A stretch of DNA of 36,824 bases from Hyphococcus sp. (GTDB lineage: Bacteria > Pseudomonadota > Alphaproteobacteria > Caulobacterales > Parvularculaceae). The DNA lies in NCBI GenBank assembly GCA_021604585.1, contig BQJG01000034.1, positions 1-36,824 of the forward strand, written 5' to 3'. Positions within the stretch are counted from its first letter, which is position 1; every line of letters begins with the position of its first letter. The notes beneath the pieces are model-generated. The model did no database searches and was not told where the DNA came from. It worked only from the letters and a program-made list of their open reading frames with translations. This document shows positions 6,940 through 14,635 of this stretch, in pieces. A program made the position numbers and the translations under genes.

Positions 6940-7635
6940 TCAGACGGGAAAACCAAGCCGCGCAAGCAGCGCTTGCATCGCCTGTGGCGGCGCGGCCTCG
7001 ACGGCGACGGGCGGCTTATTCGTCGAGATTGGAATGACGAGCCGGCGCGCATGCAGCATCATCGGCTGGGCGCGGTTTTCCGGCGACAACGCGCCATATT
7101 GAGGTTCGCCCACCAGCGGCGCGCCTATCGAGGCGAGATGCACGCGGATCTGGTGCGTGCGGCCGGTTTTCGGTTTCGCTTCGATAAAACACAGCCCATC
7201 CTTTTGCGCGACGACGCGATAGGTGGTGACGGCGCGCTGGCCGCTCGCGTCATTGGCTTGCGCAACCACAACCCGCCAGCCCGAACCGCGTGTTTCCTTT
7301 TTCAGCGGCGCATCAATCGTTCCCGACAGCTTTTTCGGAACGCCATTGGTGACCGCCCAGTAGGTCTTTTCCACTTTGCCTTCGGAGAACAGCTTGCCGA
7401 GTTTGCGCAAGGCTTTCGGGTGACGCCCAAGGGCCAAGCAACCCGACGTATCGCGATCAAGCCGATGGGCGAGCGACGGTGGGCGCGGCAAGCCAAAACG
7501 CAACGCGTCGAAATAGTTTTCAAGGTTGTCGCCCCCGCCCGGGCCACCGTGAACGGGAATGCCTGATGGCTTGTCGATCACCAGCATCAGTCCGTCGCGA
7601 TAGAGCAGGCGCTCCTCAATATCGAAGTCTCTCAT
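6940..7635 (-). CDS. RluA-family pseudouridine synthase
   Basis: The 231-residue protein isomerises uridine to pseudouridine in rRNA or tRNA. The catalytic segment HRLDRDTSG (about residues 57-65) contains the active-site aspartate. The family motifs for RNA binding, AKPKTGRTHQIRVHL and GAPLVGEPQYG, follow in the second half, and the opening LVIDKPSGIPVHGG is typical. There is no N-terminal S4 domain, so it belongs to the short RluA/TruC-like group; the exact target base cannot be told. Its start overlaps the stop of the TetR gene by 4 bases (ATGA), so the two are one transcript with the regulator first. Confidence 0.92.
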   Translation of the reverse strand: MRDFDIEERLLYRDGLMLVIDKPSGIPVHGGPGGGDNLENYFDALRFGLPRPPSLAHRLDRDTSGCLALGRHPKALRKLGKLFSEGKVEKTYWAVTNGVPKKLSGTIDAPLKKETRGSGWRVVVAQANDASGQRAVTTYRVVAQKDGLCFIEAKPKTGRTHQIRVHLASIGAPLVGEPQYGALSPENRAQPMMLHARRLVIPISTNKPPVAVEAAPPQAMQALLARLGFPV

Positions 7636-8246
7636 GCGCGGCAGATCAGCTCGATCGTATCGTTCGCCAGCGTTTCAAGCGTTTCGCGCGGCTCACCCGC
7701 ACGCGAACGGATGGCCATATAGTAGAGCGCGCCCGATGCAATTTTCGCCAGGCTGTCCGCGCTCATGCGCATGCTGATTTCGCCCTCCTTCTGCGCACGC
7801 TCAATCCGGCTGCGCCAGCCGTCGTCGTAAAGCTGCAATCCGGACATCAACAGGTCGCGCAATTCAACATCGGCGGTAACATCCGGAACCACCGTGCACA
7901 TCATGAAACAGCCCAGCGGCGTTTTCATGTTGGCGTAATACATGTCGAGCGCGCGCTTATACGCCTCGCACATGCAGACACGGACCGGCTGGGTGTTGTT
8001 GAAGGCCGCCTCGACCAGAATGCGGGTCTTGTCATGATAGTGCTTCATGGCCTGCAGGTAGAGCGCATGCTTGTCGCCAAAAGCCGCATAGATGCTTGGC
8101 CGGTTCATGCCAGTCGCCTGCGAAAGGTCGTCCAGCGAGGTCGCGGCGAAGCCCGTGCGCCAGAAAACATCCAGCGCGGCGTCCAGCGCCTGCTGCGGAT
8201 CATAGGCGCGCGGGCGCCCAGGCTTCTTTTTTTCGTTTTGTACCAT
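7632..8246 (-). CDS. TetR/AcrR family transcriptional regulator
   Basis: About 204 residues. After a basic tip (KKKPGRPR) comes a TetR helix-turn-helix of the usual form: ALDVFWRTGFAATSLDDLSQ then MNRPSIYAAFGDKHALYLQA (about residues 18-60). The C-terminal ligand domain contains a cluster of cysteines and methionines (GCFMMCT). I place the start at the ATG at 8246, because the longer frame would begin inside the promoter and because a palindromic operator sits directly over and upstream of this ATG. It is followed by the rluA-like gene with a 4-base overlap and is divergent from the small exported protein gene. Autorepression is likely; the effector is unknown. Confidence 0.9.
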   Translation of the reverse strand: MVQNEKKKPGRPRAYDPQQALDAALDVFWRTGFAATSLDDLSQATGMNRPSIYAAFGDKHALYLQAMKHYHDKTRILVEAAFNNTQPVRVCMCEAYKRALDMYYANMKTPLGCFMMCTVVPDVTADVELRDLLMSGLQLYDDGWRSRIERAQKEGEISMRMSADSLAKIASGALYYMAIRSRAGEPRETLETLANDTIELICRA

Positions 8247-8257
8247 GCTGTATAAAA
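8236..8257. promoter_or_regulatory. Probable TetR operator O2 overlapping the tetR start codon
   Basis: TTTTGTAC (8236-8243) is opposed, across a 6-base centre, by GTATAAAA (8250-8257), one mismatch from perfect dyad symmetry. It covers the start codon of the TetR gene and has the same half-site as the stronger palindrome at 8274-8297, which suggests one protein binds both. Confidence 0.6.
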
Positions 8258-8273
8258 CTATTGACCGCCCTGT

Positions 8274-8297
8274 TTTTTGTACCGTACCGTACAAAAA
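8274..8297. promoter_or_regulatory. Probable TetR operator O1
   Basis: A 24-base site with perfect 9-base arms TTTTTGTAC and GTACAAAAA around CGTACC; the centre is a run of GTACC/GTAC units. It lies 28 bases upstream of the tetR start, where the promoter should be, in the gap shared with the divergent small gene. Size and symmetry fit TetR-family operators, so autoregulation is the simplest reading. Confidence 0.7.
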
Positions 8298-8577
8298 TCA
8301 AGACCCTACCGGAGTGCGAGCCATGCAGCTCAGATTTTTGCCACTCGCCCCATCCCAGGCGGCTCGGTTCATTTTGCACGATGCCGCCGAAAAAGGCGAC
8401 TGCGAACTCATGGATCAACTTCGGGGCAACCCCTTGCGCCCGCGCCGGCGCACCTCCCTGTCCGGCGCTGGTGCGAGGGATGCCGCTTTTAAGGTTCTTG
8501 ATGGCAACCAGAACGGCCGGGCGTCGCCCGCGCGCCGGCCGGTCAATTCAACTTTACCGGGCCTTACGGAGAAACCC
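8298..8577. other. Gap between tetR operators and the exported-protein gene, nothing firm
   Basis: About 280 bases without a convincing gene. The frame of the downstream exported-protein gene stays open back through this stretch (an ATG exists at 8323), but its translation is arginine/proline-rich and low in complexity, and the downstream ATG at 8578 starts a textbook signal peptide. I therefore treat it as an untranslated leader or spacer. Confidence 0.5.
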
Positions 8578-8856
8578 ATGAAAACCATCATTTCCACACT
8601 GGCCATCGCTGGCATCCTGCTCAGCGCGTCCGCCTTCGCCTCAGAACGTTACAGCGAAGAAACGGCGCTTTGCGCGTCAGCCATCGCCTCAGAGTCCGGA
8701 CGCTCGCTGGACGATGCGAACGTCACTTTGAAAAAAATGCGCGACCGCGCCGTCAAGCGCCTGACGGTTCAGGTGAAATATTCCGACGGCGCCAGCAACA
8801 CTGGCGAATGCTTCATCCGCAAAGGCGAAGTCGAATCCGTCAATATCGAAGCCTAA
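8578..8856 (+). CDS. Small exported protein of unknown function
   Basis: This 92-residue protein begins with a classical Sec signal peptide: MKTIIS, a hydrophobic core LAIAGILLSASAF and a cleavage site after AFA. The mature part is about 72 residues with exactly two cysteines (in ALCASAIA and GECFIRKGE), well placed for one periplasmic disulfide. A purine-rich ribosome site (ACGGAGAAA) precedes the ATG. I do not recognise the family; similar small secreted proteins with a two-cysteine core are common in alphaproteobacteria. It is divergent from the TetR gene across the operators and ends at a hairpin terminator, so it is a single-gene unit that the TetR protein might control. Confidence 0.8.
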   Translation: MKTIISTLAIAGILLSASAFASERYSEETALCASAIASESGRSLDDANVTLKKMRDRAVKRLTVQVKYSDGASNTGECFIRKGEVESVNIEA

Positions 8857-8865
8857 ACAGACATC

Positions 8866-8900
8866 GGCGCGGCCAGGCCGTCGCCTGGCTGCGCCTTTAT
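8866..8900 (+). terminator. Intrinsic terminator after the exported-protein gene
   Basis: GGCGC-GGCCAGGC (8866-8878) pairs with GCCTGGC-T-GCGCC (8883-8895) around loop CGTC with a single G.U, followed by TTTATTGTTT. It sits 10 bases after the stop and overlaps the very end of the convergent rppH gene. Confidence 0.8.
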
Positions 8901-9409
8901 TGTTTCCGTGTACGGATAAAATCACGCAATGGCGCAAATCCCGCAACGATGCCTTCATAGACATGGCGTTTGAACGGCACGATCAGCGACGGCGCCTCTT
9001 CAAGCTCGCCCCAGCGCCAATCATCGAATTCCTGATTATCGTCCGCTTCAAGATCAATCTCACGCTCATCGCCCTCGAACAGCATCGCCGCCCATTTCTG
9101 GCGTTGGCCCTTCCAGTTTTTCTTTTTGTAATCTGCGGGAAAATTATAGGCGAGCCAACCAGGCGTCACGCATAGGAGCCGCGCCGAGACAATGCCGGTT
9201 TCCTCTTTCAATTCACGAAACGCCGCTTCCGCGATATCCTCATCCGCATCAACGCCGCCTTGCGGCATTTGCCAGCGATAAGCGTTTTTCGCTTCGCCGA
9301 GACCGGAGAAATCACCGCACCGGCGCCCATACCAGACGCGCCCGTCCCGGTGAAACAGGACAATGCCGACATTCGGGCGATAGCTTTTATAGAGATCTTT
9401 TTGGCCCAT
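8897..9409 (-). CDS. rppH: RNA pyrophosphohydrolase RppH (Nudix)
   Basis: RppH removes pyrophosphate from the 5' triphosphate end of mRNAs and so starts RNase E-dependent decay. The 170-residue protein opens with the family signature YRPNVGIVLF and has QMPQGGVDADED leading into a full Nudix box (GGVDADEDIAEAAFRELKEE then TGI, about residues 51-73) with the catalytic RELKEE glutamates. The mid-section KWKGQ-like KNWKGQRQKW and FDDWRW are also typical of RppH rather than of other Nudix enzymes. It is the last gene of the long minus-strand cluster, 48 bases after the polysaccharide-deacetylase-like gene, as in many alphaproteobacteria. Confidence 0.95.
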   Translation of the reverse strand: MGQKDLYKSYRPNVGIVLFHRDGRVWYGRRCGDFSGLGEAKNAYRWQMPQGGVDADEDIAEAAFRELKEETGIVSARLLCVTPGWLAYNFPADYKKKNWKGQRQKWAAMLFEGDEREIDLEADDNQEFDDWRWGELEEAPSLIVPFKRHVYEGIVAGFAPLRDFIRTRKQ

Positions 9410-9457
9410 GGCAGCGCGTTGTCTCCAGCTAAGGGGAGGCTTGAAAAGGGCGCCCCT

Positions 9458-10717
9458 TTAACGACTTGCCGTCGCACTTCGCAAGAGCGCCGAGGCGGGC
9501 GCGGCGACAAAACCTTTTTCCTCAAGTGTTTTCGACCAGCGCGCAATTTCATCGATAGTGGCGGCGTAGGCGTAAGTTTTACCGAGGGCGAAGCCGTCGC
9601 GTTCCGCGATCTTTTCCAGCACGGAGAGTTCCCGCTTAACCGCGCGCAAATCCTGATCATCGGGGGCCGCCGGGATCATCCGCGATACCGTCGCCATAGG
9701 CAGGGAGCCAGCGACGCGCGCCGCCGCGCCCGTATCGTCAATGTAACCAACACCGGATTCCTTCAGCTTTGCGAGGATCGGCGCAATCGACGCCTCATCG
9801 GCGGAGAATTTGGCGCCCATATAATTGGTCGCGGCGAAGTAAGCGCCGAAACGCGCCATTAGCCAGTCAAGGCGTTGCAAATTTTCTTCCGGCGTGCGTG
9901 TCGATAACAGTCCCGCAGCGCCAAGCGCCTGCGTGCTGGCTCCATACCCTTCCATGGGCAGCTCGATCAGGACCTCATGGCCCGCCTGCCGGGCTTTGCG
10001 AGTCCAGAAGTCGAGATTTTTGGCGTAAGGCGCAAAAGAGAGTGATATTTCCGGCGGCAAATCATCGATAGCGCGTTCCGTTACGGCGGAATTCAACCCA
10101 AGCCCGCCAACCACGATCGCAACGCGCGGTTTTGCGCCACCGCCTTCAAACGAACTACGATAATAGCTGACCGCCTTGCGCCCGTCAGGTGAGATGCGCG
10201 GCACCTTGCCGAGCGCAGTGCTGCGCAACAGCGCCTCATCAGCATCGGCCACAGGGCGAATAACCGGCGTCAAAGCCGCCGCCGACACAGCGGTCGCACG
10301 CTTATTTCCGCCAGCAATCGTAATCACTACATCGTCCACGGAATACGGCTCAACATCGTCGTAAAGCAGATCGTCTTCATTCTCGGCAAACAGATCGTCT
10401 TCGCCGGGATAGATCAGCACCAATCCGTCGTCTTCCTCATCGCCAACGGCGTCACGAATATCGGCGTGCGCCGTATTGTCGGTTTGGCTGTCGCGCAACG
10501 CTGGCGCAGCGATGCGCTCTTCACCCGCTTCAGAGGCGTTGTTGCGAGCAAACATTTCGATGCGATCAATGGGAAGTGCAATTCGCCCCACGCCATCGCC
10601 ATGACTGGAAGCATAAAAGAGGCCGCCGCACAAAACTGCAAATGTCAAAGAAGCGCCGCACCACGCCAACGTAAGGCGTGAAAGGACGGGCGTTTTCAAT
10701 CTTTTGCGGCGGTGCAT
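9458..10717 (-). CDS. Divergent polysaccharide deacetylase family protein (YibQ/DUF610-like)
   Basis: The 419-residue protein has an N-terminal membrane anchor (LTLAWCGASLTFAVLCGGLF), about 130 residues of acidic, disordered-looking linker rich in Asp/Glu (LIYPGEDDLFAENEDDLLYD), and then a C-terminal domain of about 240 residues starting at RVAIVVGGLGLN. That domain carries the family segments LSFAPYAKNLD, GHEVLIELPMEGY, and NYMGAKFSAD and is a divergent member of the NodB-like fold; the metal-binding histidines of true deacetylases are not all evident. It is periplasmic by topology. It follows ctpA in the usual alphaproteobacterial order, but an intrinsic terminator lies between them, so it may have its own promoter. 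Confidence 0.88.
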   Translation of the reverse strand: MHRRKRLKTPVLSRLTLAWCGASLTFAVLCGGLFYASSHGDGVGRIALPIDRIEMFARNNASEAGEERIAAPALRDSQTDNTAHADIRDAVGDEEDDGLVLIYPGEDDLFAENEDDLLYDDVEPYSVDDVVITIAGGNKRATAVSAAALTPVIRPVADADEALLRSTALGKVPRISPDGRKAVSYYRSSFEGGGAKPRVAIVVGGLGLNSAVTERAIDDLPPEISLSFAPYAKNLDFWTRKARQAGHEVLIELPMEGYGASTQALGAAGLLSTRTPEENLQRLDWLMARFGAYFAATNYMGAKFSADEASIAPILAKLKESGVGYIDDTGAAARVAGSLPMATVSRMIPAAPDDQDLRAVKRELSVLEKIAERDGFALGKTYAYAATIDEIARWSKTLEEKGFVAAPASALLRSATASR

Positions 10718-10816
10718 TTCCGGTTCGCCTGGGGGTTACGAAATTTTATCCGCCGCCCCATGAATGAGGTGGCGCGCTTTTCGACACAACCTAGAGAAAA
10801 TAGGGTTAACCAAACG

Positions 10817-10845
10817 AAAACGGGGCCGCTTAAGGGCCCCGTTTT
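10817..10845 (-). terminator. Intrinsic terminator after ctpA
   Basis: AAAACGGGGCC (10817-10827) and GGCCCCGTTTT (10835-10845) form a perfect 11-bp stem with a 7-base loop. On the minus strand the stem ends in TTTT and lies about 20 bases after the ctpA stop, separating ctpA from the deacetylase-like gene. Confidence 0.85.
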
Positions 10846-10864
10846 AATGAATTTGAAGCCGATC

Positions 10865-12313
10865 CTACTCGACGCGCGCGGCGCCAGCGTCAGCCAGCGC
10901 CTGATTATAGGCGGTTGCGTCCGCTAGAATCTCCAGTGCGCGGTTGAGCTGGCAATCAACCGGCGTCGTGCCGTCTTCCTTGAAAGAGCAGAGGAACGGC
11001 TCAGCCTTCGGCTCTTTGCCGTCTTCAGCAACCTTCTCTTCCGCGACTTCTTCTTCGTCCTCAACCACATCCAGCGCATTGGGCAAGTCTTTCTCGCCGG
11101 GACGTTCGCGCAGCTCATCCTGGCCCGGGTAAATCACGGGCATGGCGATATCAGGATCGATGCCATGAGCCTGAATGGAGCGGCCGGACGGAGTATAATA
11201 ACGCTGCGTAGTCAGTCGCAGCGCGCCCTGTAAACCGTTCTGCAGCGGGATTACGGTCTGAACCGAGCCTTTGCCAAAGGATTTTGTACCGAGCAAAAGC
11301 GCACGATTGCGGTCCTGCAAAGCGCCAGCAACGATCTCTGATGCTGAAGCCGAACCGCCATTGATCAGCACCACAATCGGCTTGCCGTTCAACTTGTCGC
11401 CAGGCGTGCCCATTTCGCGCAGGGAATCGCGCGGACGGCGGCCGCGCGTCGAAACAATTTCACCGCCGCTCAAAAACGTGTCGGAAACTGAGACAGCCTG
11501 ATCAAGCAAGCCGCCGGGATTGGAGCGTAAATCCAGCACCAGACCTTTTGCGCCGCCTGGAATATCCTTTTCAAATGACTTTAACGCCTTCAACAGACCC
11601 TCTTCGGTCTGCTCACTGAAATTCGAGATCCGCACATATCCGAAATTGCCCTCGACGCGCGATGTCACGGACTGAACCGTTACAATATCGCGCACCAATG
11701 TCAGATCGAACGGCTCCGTCGTGCGATCACGAACAACCGAGATATTGATCTTGGTGCCGCGCTCGCCTTTCATTTTCGAGACAGCCTCATCAAGCGACAT
11801 GCCCTGAACTTCTTCACCGTCAATCTCGACAATCAGATCGTTGGTTTGCATGCCCGCGCGCGCCGCCGGAGTATCATCGATAGGCGCAACGATTTTCACG
11901 AAACCTTTATCCGGGCCTTCATTGTCCATCTGCACCTGAATGCCGAGACCCGCGAATGAGCCGCGGGTTTGCTCCTGCATGGTCTGATAGTCTTCAGCGG
12001 TGAGGTAATTTGAATGCGGATCGAGCGTATCGAGCATGCCGTCAATGGCGCCTTTGATCAGATCGCCGTCGACCGGATCGGAAACATAATTCTCGTGCAC
12101 CTGCTCAAACACTTCACCGAACAAATCGAGCTGGCGGAAGGTGTCCGCCGATATCGAGGCGCGGGCAAACACCGCGCTGGATAGAGCGCCAAACACAAGC
12201 GCGCCGCCGCAAGCGGCGGCAATGAGCGCGCCGCCGGAATAACGTTTGCCACCGGCCTCGGCGCCAATGCGAGAACAGGAGGAACGGGGGGCGGATTTAG
12301 GGCTTTTGACCAT
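10865..12313 (-). CDS. ctpA: C-terminal processing serine protease, S41 family
   Basis: A 482-residue periplasmic or membrane-anchored protease that cleaves proteins at their C-termini, often peptidoglycan hydrolases. An N-terminal hydrophobic segment (GALIAAACGGALVFGALSSA) is a membrane anchor or signal. A PDZ domain follows (from GLGIQVQMDNEGPDKG to MKGERGTK, about residues 115-185). The catalytic serine lies in NGGSASASEIVAGAL (about 320) and the general-base lysine in TKSFGKGSVQT (about 345). The C-terminal 60 residues are acidic (DEEEVAEEKVAED) with two cysteines. It is 29 bases after envC, and the envC/ctpA pairing fits control of cell-wall hydrolases. A terminator follows it. Confidence 0.95.
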   Translation of the reverse strand: MVKSPKSAPRSSCSRIGAEAGGKRYSGGALIAAACGGALVFGALSSAVFARASISADTFRQLDLFGEVFEQVHENYVSDPVDGDLIKGAIDGMLDTLDPHSNYLTAEDYQTMQEQTRGSFAGLGIQVQMDNEGPDKGFVKIVAPIDDTPAARAGMQTNDLIVEIDGEEVQGMSLDEAVSKMKGERGTKINISVVRDRTTEPFDLTLVRDIVTVQSVTSRVEGNFGYVRISNFSEQTEEGLLKALKSFEKDIPGGAKGLVLDLRSNPGGLLDQAVSVSDTFLSGGEIVSTRGRRPRDSLREMGTPGDKLNGKPIVVLINGGSASASEIVAGALQDRNRALLLGTKSFGKGSVQTVIPLQNGLQGALRLTTQRYYTPSGRSIQAHGIDPDIAMPVIYPGQDELRERPGEKDLPNALDVVEDEEEVAEEKVAEDGKEPKAEPFLCSFKEDGTTPVDCQLNRALEILADATAYNQALADAGAARVE

Positions 12314-12342
12314 TCTTAACTACACCTTGCTGCGAGCCTGTT

Positions 12343-13566
12343 TTAAAACAGGCTTTCCATAGTTTTGCGCGAGAGCCACAACGCCGGGTTAACAGGCTCT
12401 CCATTTTTTCGGATCTCGAGATCCAACGACGCGCCCCCGTCGGCCATTTCCGCCACAGGCTCGCCAGCGGTAATGCGCTGATGTTCCTGCACCAATATGC
12501 GGCCGACGCCAATCAACAGTATATGGTAGCCCTCGCCGACGTCCAGAACGATCATATTGGTGCCGGGCGGATATTCCTGCGCGAACGCCACTCGTCCTTC
12601 AAACGGGGCGGTCACAATGGCTTGATCGCGCACGGAAAATCGCAATCCTTCAAAAACGCCGCCCTCCGATCGGGGTTTACCATAATCTCCGGTAAGGCGG
12701 CCCGCCACGGGCGCGCGCAAAGCGCCCTTCGCATCGCCAAATGCTTTCGCGGTAACAACCGGCTCTGGCGCGGTTTCTTTGATGCTCGGCAAATTAGGGG
12801 TTGTGCTGGTTGAGGGGACGTTGCGTTTCGGCGCCGGAGGTTTCAGACGCGGGGTGATGGCGTGCGCAAGCCGGGACAATCGTTCGATGACTTCACGCAA
12901 GGTCGAAGCCTGCGCCGCAATGCGCGCCGTTTCCCGCTGGGCCGACGCAGCAAGTGCTTCCGCAACGTCACGTTCCTTTTCTTTCTTCGCAACCAAATCA
13001 GCGAGAATGTCGCGGCGCGCGGCGAGCTGTTCGTTTTCCTGTTCAAAACTTGCGCGGTCGCGTTCCAGCTCTGCCGCCAAGGCTGCGAGCCGTTCGACCG
13101 CCGCCCGCAATCGCGCCGCACGCGCCTCCACCGCTGGCGCTGCATCAGATAACAACATCGCTGCCCGCGCAGCTTTATTGGCGTCTTCGGGCGAAACCAA
13201 AAGAGCAGGCGGGCGTGACAATTCCAGCGACTGCAGCGCCGCCAGCACATCGGAAAGATTGACGCTTTCACGCCGTAACGCCGCTTCGGCTTCTGTTTTT
13301 TCGGCCTCCAGGGTGGAGATCGAATCTTCGAGATTGGCGATCTTGCGTTCAGATTCCTGAATCGAATTGGCGGTCTCGATCATGGAATTGCGCAGCGCCG
13401 CCACTTCTTTGTGCTTGGCGGCAGCTTCGCGCTTCAACCGCTTTTCTTCTTCGGCCCGTTCCTTCAGCTGCTGTTCAACAGCCTTTAACTCGCCCGGGTT
13501 CACCTGCGCATGCGCAGAATGCAGCGCAAAACCGGCGAGCATCACAATAAGCAGGCGCAGCTTCAT
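12343..13566 (-). CDS. envC: Murein hydrolase activator EnvC-like protein
   Basis: The 407-residue protein has a signal peptide (LLIVMLAGFALHSAHA), a long coiled coil from about residue 25 to 240 rich in Glu/Lys/Ala (KAVEQQLKERAEEEKRLKRE), a proline linker, and a C-terminal LytM/M23 domain from about residue 280 (LTGDYGKPRSEGGVFEGLRF, then FEGRVAFAQEYP). The zinc ligands of active M23 peptidases (HxxxD and HxH) are not seen, as expected for a degenerate domain that activates amidases at the division site instead of cutting peptidoglycan itself. Its start overlaps the rlmH stop by 4 bases, and ctpA follows after 29 bases. Confidence 0.93.
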   Translation of the reverse strand: MKLRLLIVMLAGFALHSAHAQVNPGELKAVEQQLKERAEEEKRLKREAAAKHKEVAALRNSMIETANSIQESERKIANLEDSISTLEAEKTEAEAALRRESVNLSDVLAALQSLELSRPPALLVSPEDANKAARAAMLLSDAAPAVEARAARLRAAVERLAALAAELERDRASFEQENEQLAARRDILADLVAKKEKERDVAEALAASAQRETARIAAQASTLREVIERLSRLAHAITPRLKPPAPKRNVPSTSTTPNLPSIKETAPEPVVTAKAFGDAKGALRAPVAGRLTGDYGKPRSEGGVFEGLRFSVRDQAIVTAPFEGRVAFAQEYPPGTNMIVLDVGEGYHILLIGVGRILVQEHQRITAGEPVAEMADGGASLDLEIRKNGEPVNPALWLSRKTMESLF

Positions 13567-14045
13567 GAGCGGTGATAGGGATGGCCGGAAAGGATAGTCA
13601 TGGTTCTATATAGTTGCTCCGCCAGCATCGCCCTGACAAGCAGGTGCGGCCAAGTCGCTGCGCCAAATGATATAAGGCGCGTCGCATTCGAGCGCACATC
13701 TTCACCGTGACCGTCTGCGCCGCCAATAACGAAAGCCGCCGCGCCGGCGCCATCATCGCGCATCCGGCCTAACAAGCTCGCCAGCTTCTCGCTGGACAAG
13801 TTTTCCCCACTCTCATCCAGGGCGAATATCTGCGCCCCGTCGGGGATAGCGCTGAGCAGCATTTCTCCCTCACGCTTTTTTAAGGCGTCACCCGAAAGCG
13901 CTTTCGGCGCATCGAGTTCATGGAGAGTCACGTCGGAAAAACCGATGCGGCGACCAAAACCGCGTGCGCGGTCGATATAATCATCTACCAGCGCTGCTTC
14001 AGGGCCCCTGCGTTTTTTACCAATGGCGGCGATCAGGATCCGCAT
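13563..14045 (-). CDS. rlmH: 23S rRNA (pseudouridine1915-N3)-methyltransferase RlmH
   Basis: RlmH is a SPOUT-fold enzyme that methylates pseudouridine 1915 of 23S rRNA in assembled 70S ribosomes. The 160-residue length is normal. The family pattern is clear: ALDESGENLSSEKLA, the SAM-binding FVIGGADGHGEDV (about residues 107-119), and the C-terminal knot HLLVRAMLAEQLYRTMTIL followed by GHPYH. It follows rsfS by 22 bases and overlaps envC by 4 bases, in the standard alphaproteobacterial rsfS - rlmH - envC order. Confidence 0.96.
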   Translation of the reverse strand: MRILIAAIGKKRRGPEAALVDDYIDRARGFGRRIGFSDVTLHELDAPKALSGDALKKREGEMLLSAIPDGAQIFALDESGENLSSEKLASLLGRMRDDGAGAAAFVIGGADGHGEDVRSNATRLISFGAATWPHLLVRAMLAEQLYRTMTILSGHPYHRS

Positions 14046-14067
14046 GCGCGCAATCCTTTATCAACGA

Positions 14068-14481
14068 TCAGGCGTCGGATTTTGCCGGTGCGTGCGCAGC
14101 CTCAGACCACACGCGCTCGATATTGTAAAAGTCGCGCACCTCGGGGCGGAACAAATGCACGATCACATCCTCTGCGTCGATCAACACCCAGTCACAGGCG
14201 CCCGCGCCCTCGATCCGTGCACGCGTAAAGCCAGCGGCTTTCAACCGGCGCATCACCTGATCAGCCATAGCGCCGACATGACGCTGCGATCGGCCGGACG
14301 CGACCACCATGGCGTCAGCAATGTCGGATTTCCCGACGAGCGAAATCGTGACGATGTTTTCCGCCTTATCGTCGTCCAGTTCACTGAGAATGAGGGAAAG
14401 AATGGTCTGGCTGCGTTCTTCCTGCGAGAGACGTGCGAAAGCTTCTTCACGCTCCTGGCTTTCCAGACGTTGATCGTTCAT
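14068..14481 (-). CDS. rsfS: Ribosome silencing factor RsfS
   Basis: RsfS binds ribosomal protein uL14 and blocks subunit joining when nutrients are scarce. From the ATG at 14481 the protein is 137 residues, the usual size with a short N-terminal extension. Diagnostic segments are LSELDDDKAENIVTISLVGK, MVVASGRSQRHVGAMAD, and the end ACDWVLIDAEDVIVHLFRP followed by YNIERVW. The frame is open further upstream to a GTG at 14625, but that extra 48-residue stretch is unlike the family and I leave it out; the true start is therefore not certain. It lies 154 bases after the nadD-egtD fusion gene. Confidence 0.93.
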   Translation of the reverse strand: MNDQRLESQEREEAFARLSQEERSQTILSLILSELDDDKAENIVTISLVGKSDIADAMVVASGRSQRHVGAMADQVMRRLKAAGFTRARIEGAGACDWVLIDAEDVIVHLFRPEVRDFYNIERVWSEAAHAPAKSDA

Positions 14482-14635
14482 CGAGGCGCCGCCTGCGACG
14501 AGATCCAATGCGGCCTTACCGGCGGCCGCGGCGCGATGCTGTGCGTTCAGCGTTTTTCTCCATGCGCTGCGCGGGAACGTCCCCGCTCCCAAGATATAAG
14601 ATGGAACGGCCACAGCTCCAACCACGGTGGGACAA

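Noticed and set aside
6646..7037. Short open frames (6646-6831, 6723-7037 plus, 6680-6886 minus) in the structured intergenic region
   Set aside because: No ribosome sites, serine/arginine-biased composition, frames cross perfect hairpins, and one runs into the rluA-like gene antisense. A real small protein cannot be fully excluded.
8245..8577. Extension of the exported-protein frame upstream to 8245 or 8323
   Set aside because: It would put about 85-110 low-complexity residues in front of a textbook signal peptide and would start inside the tetR operator region.
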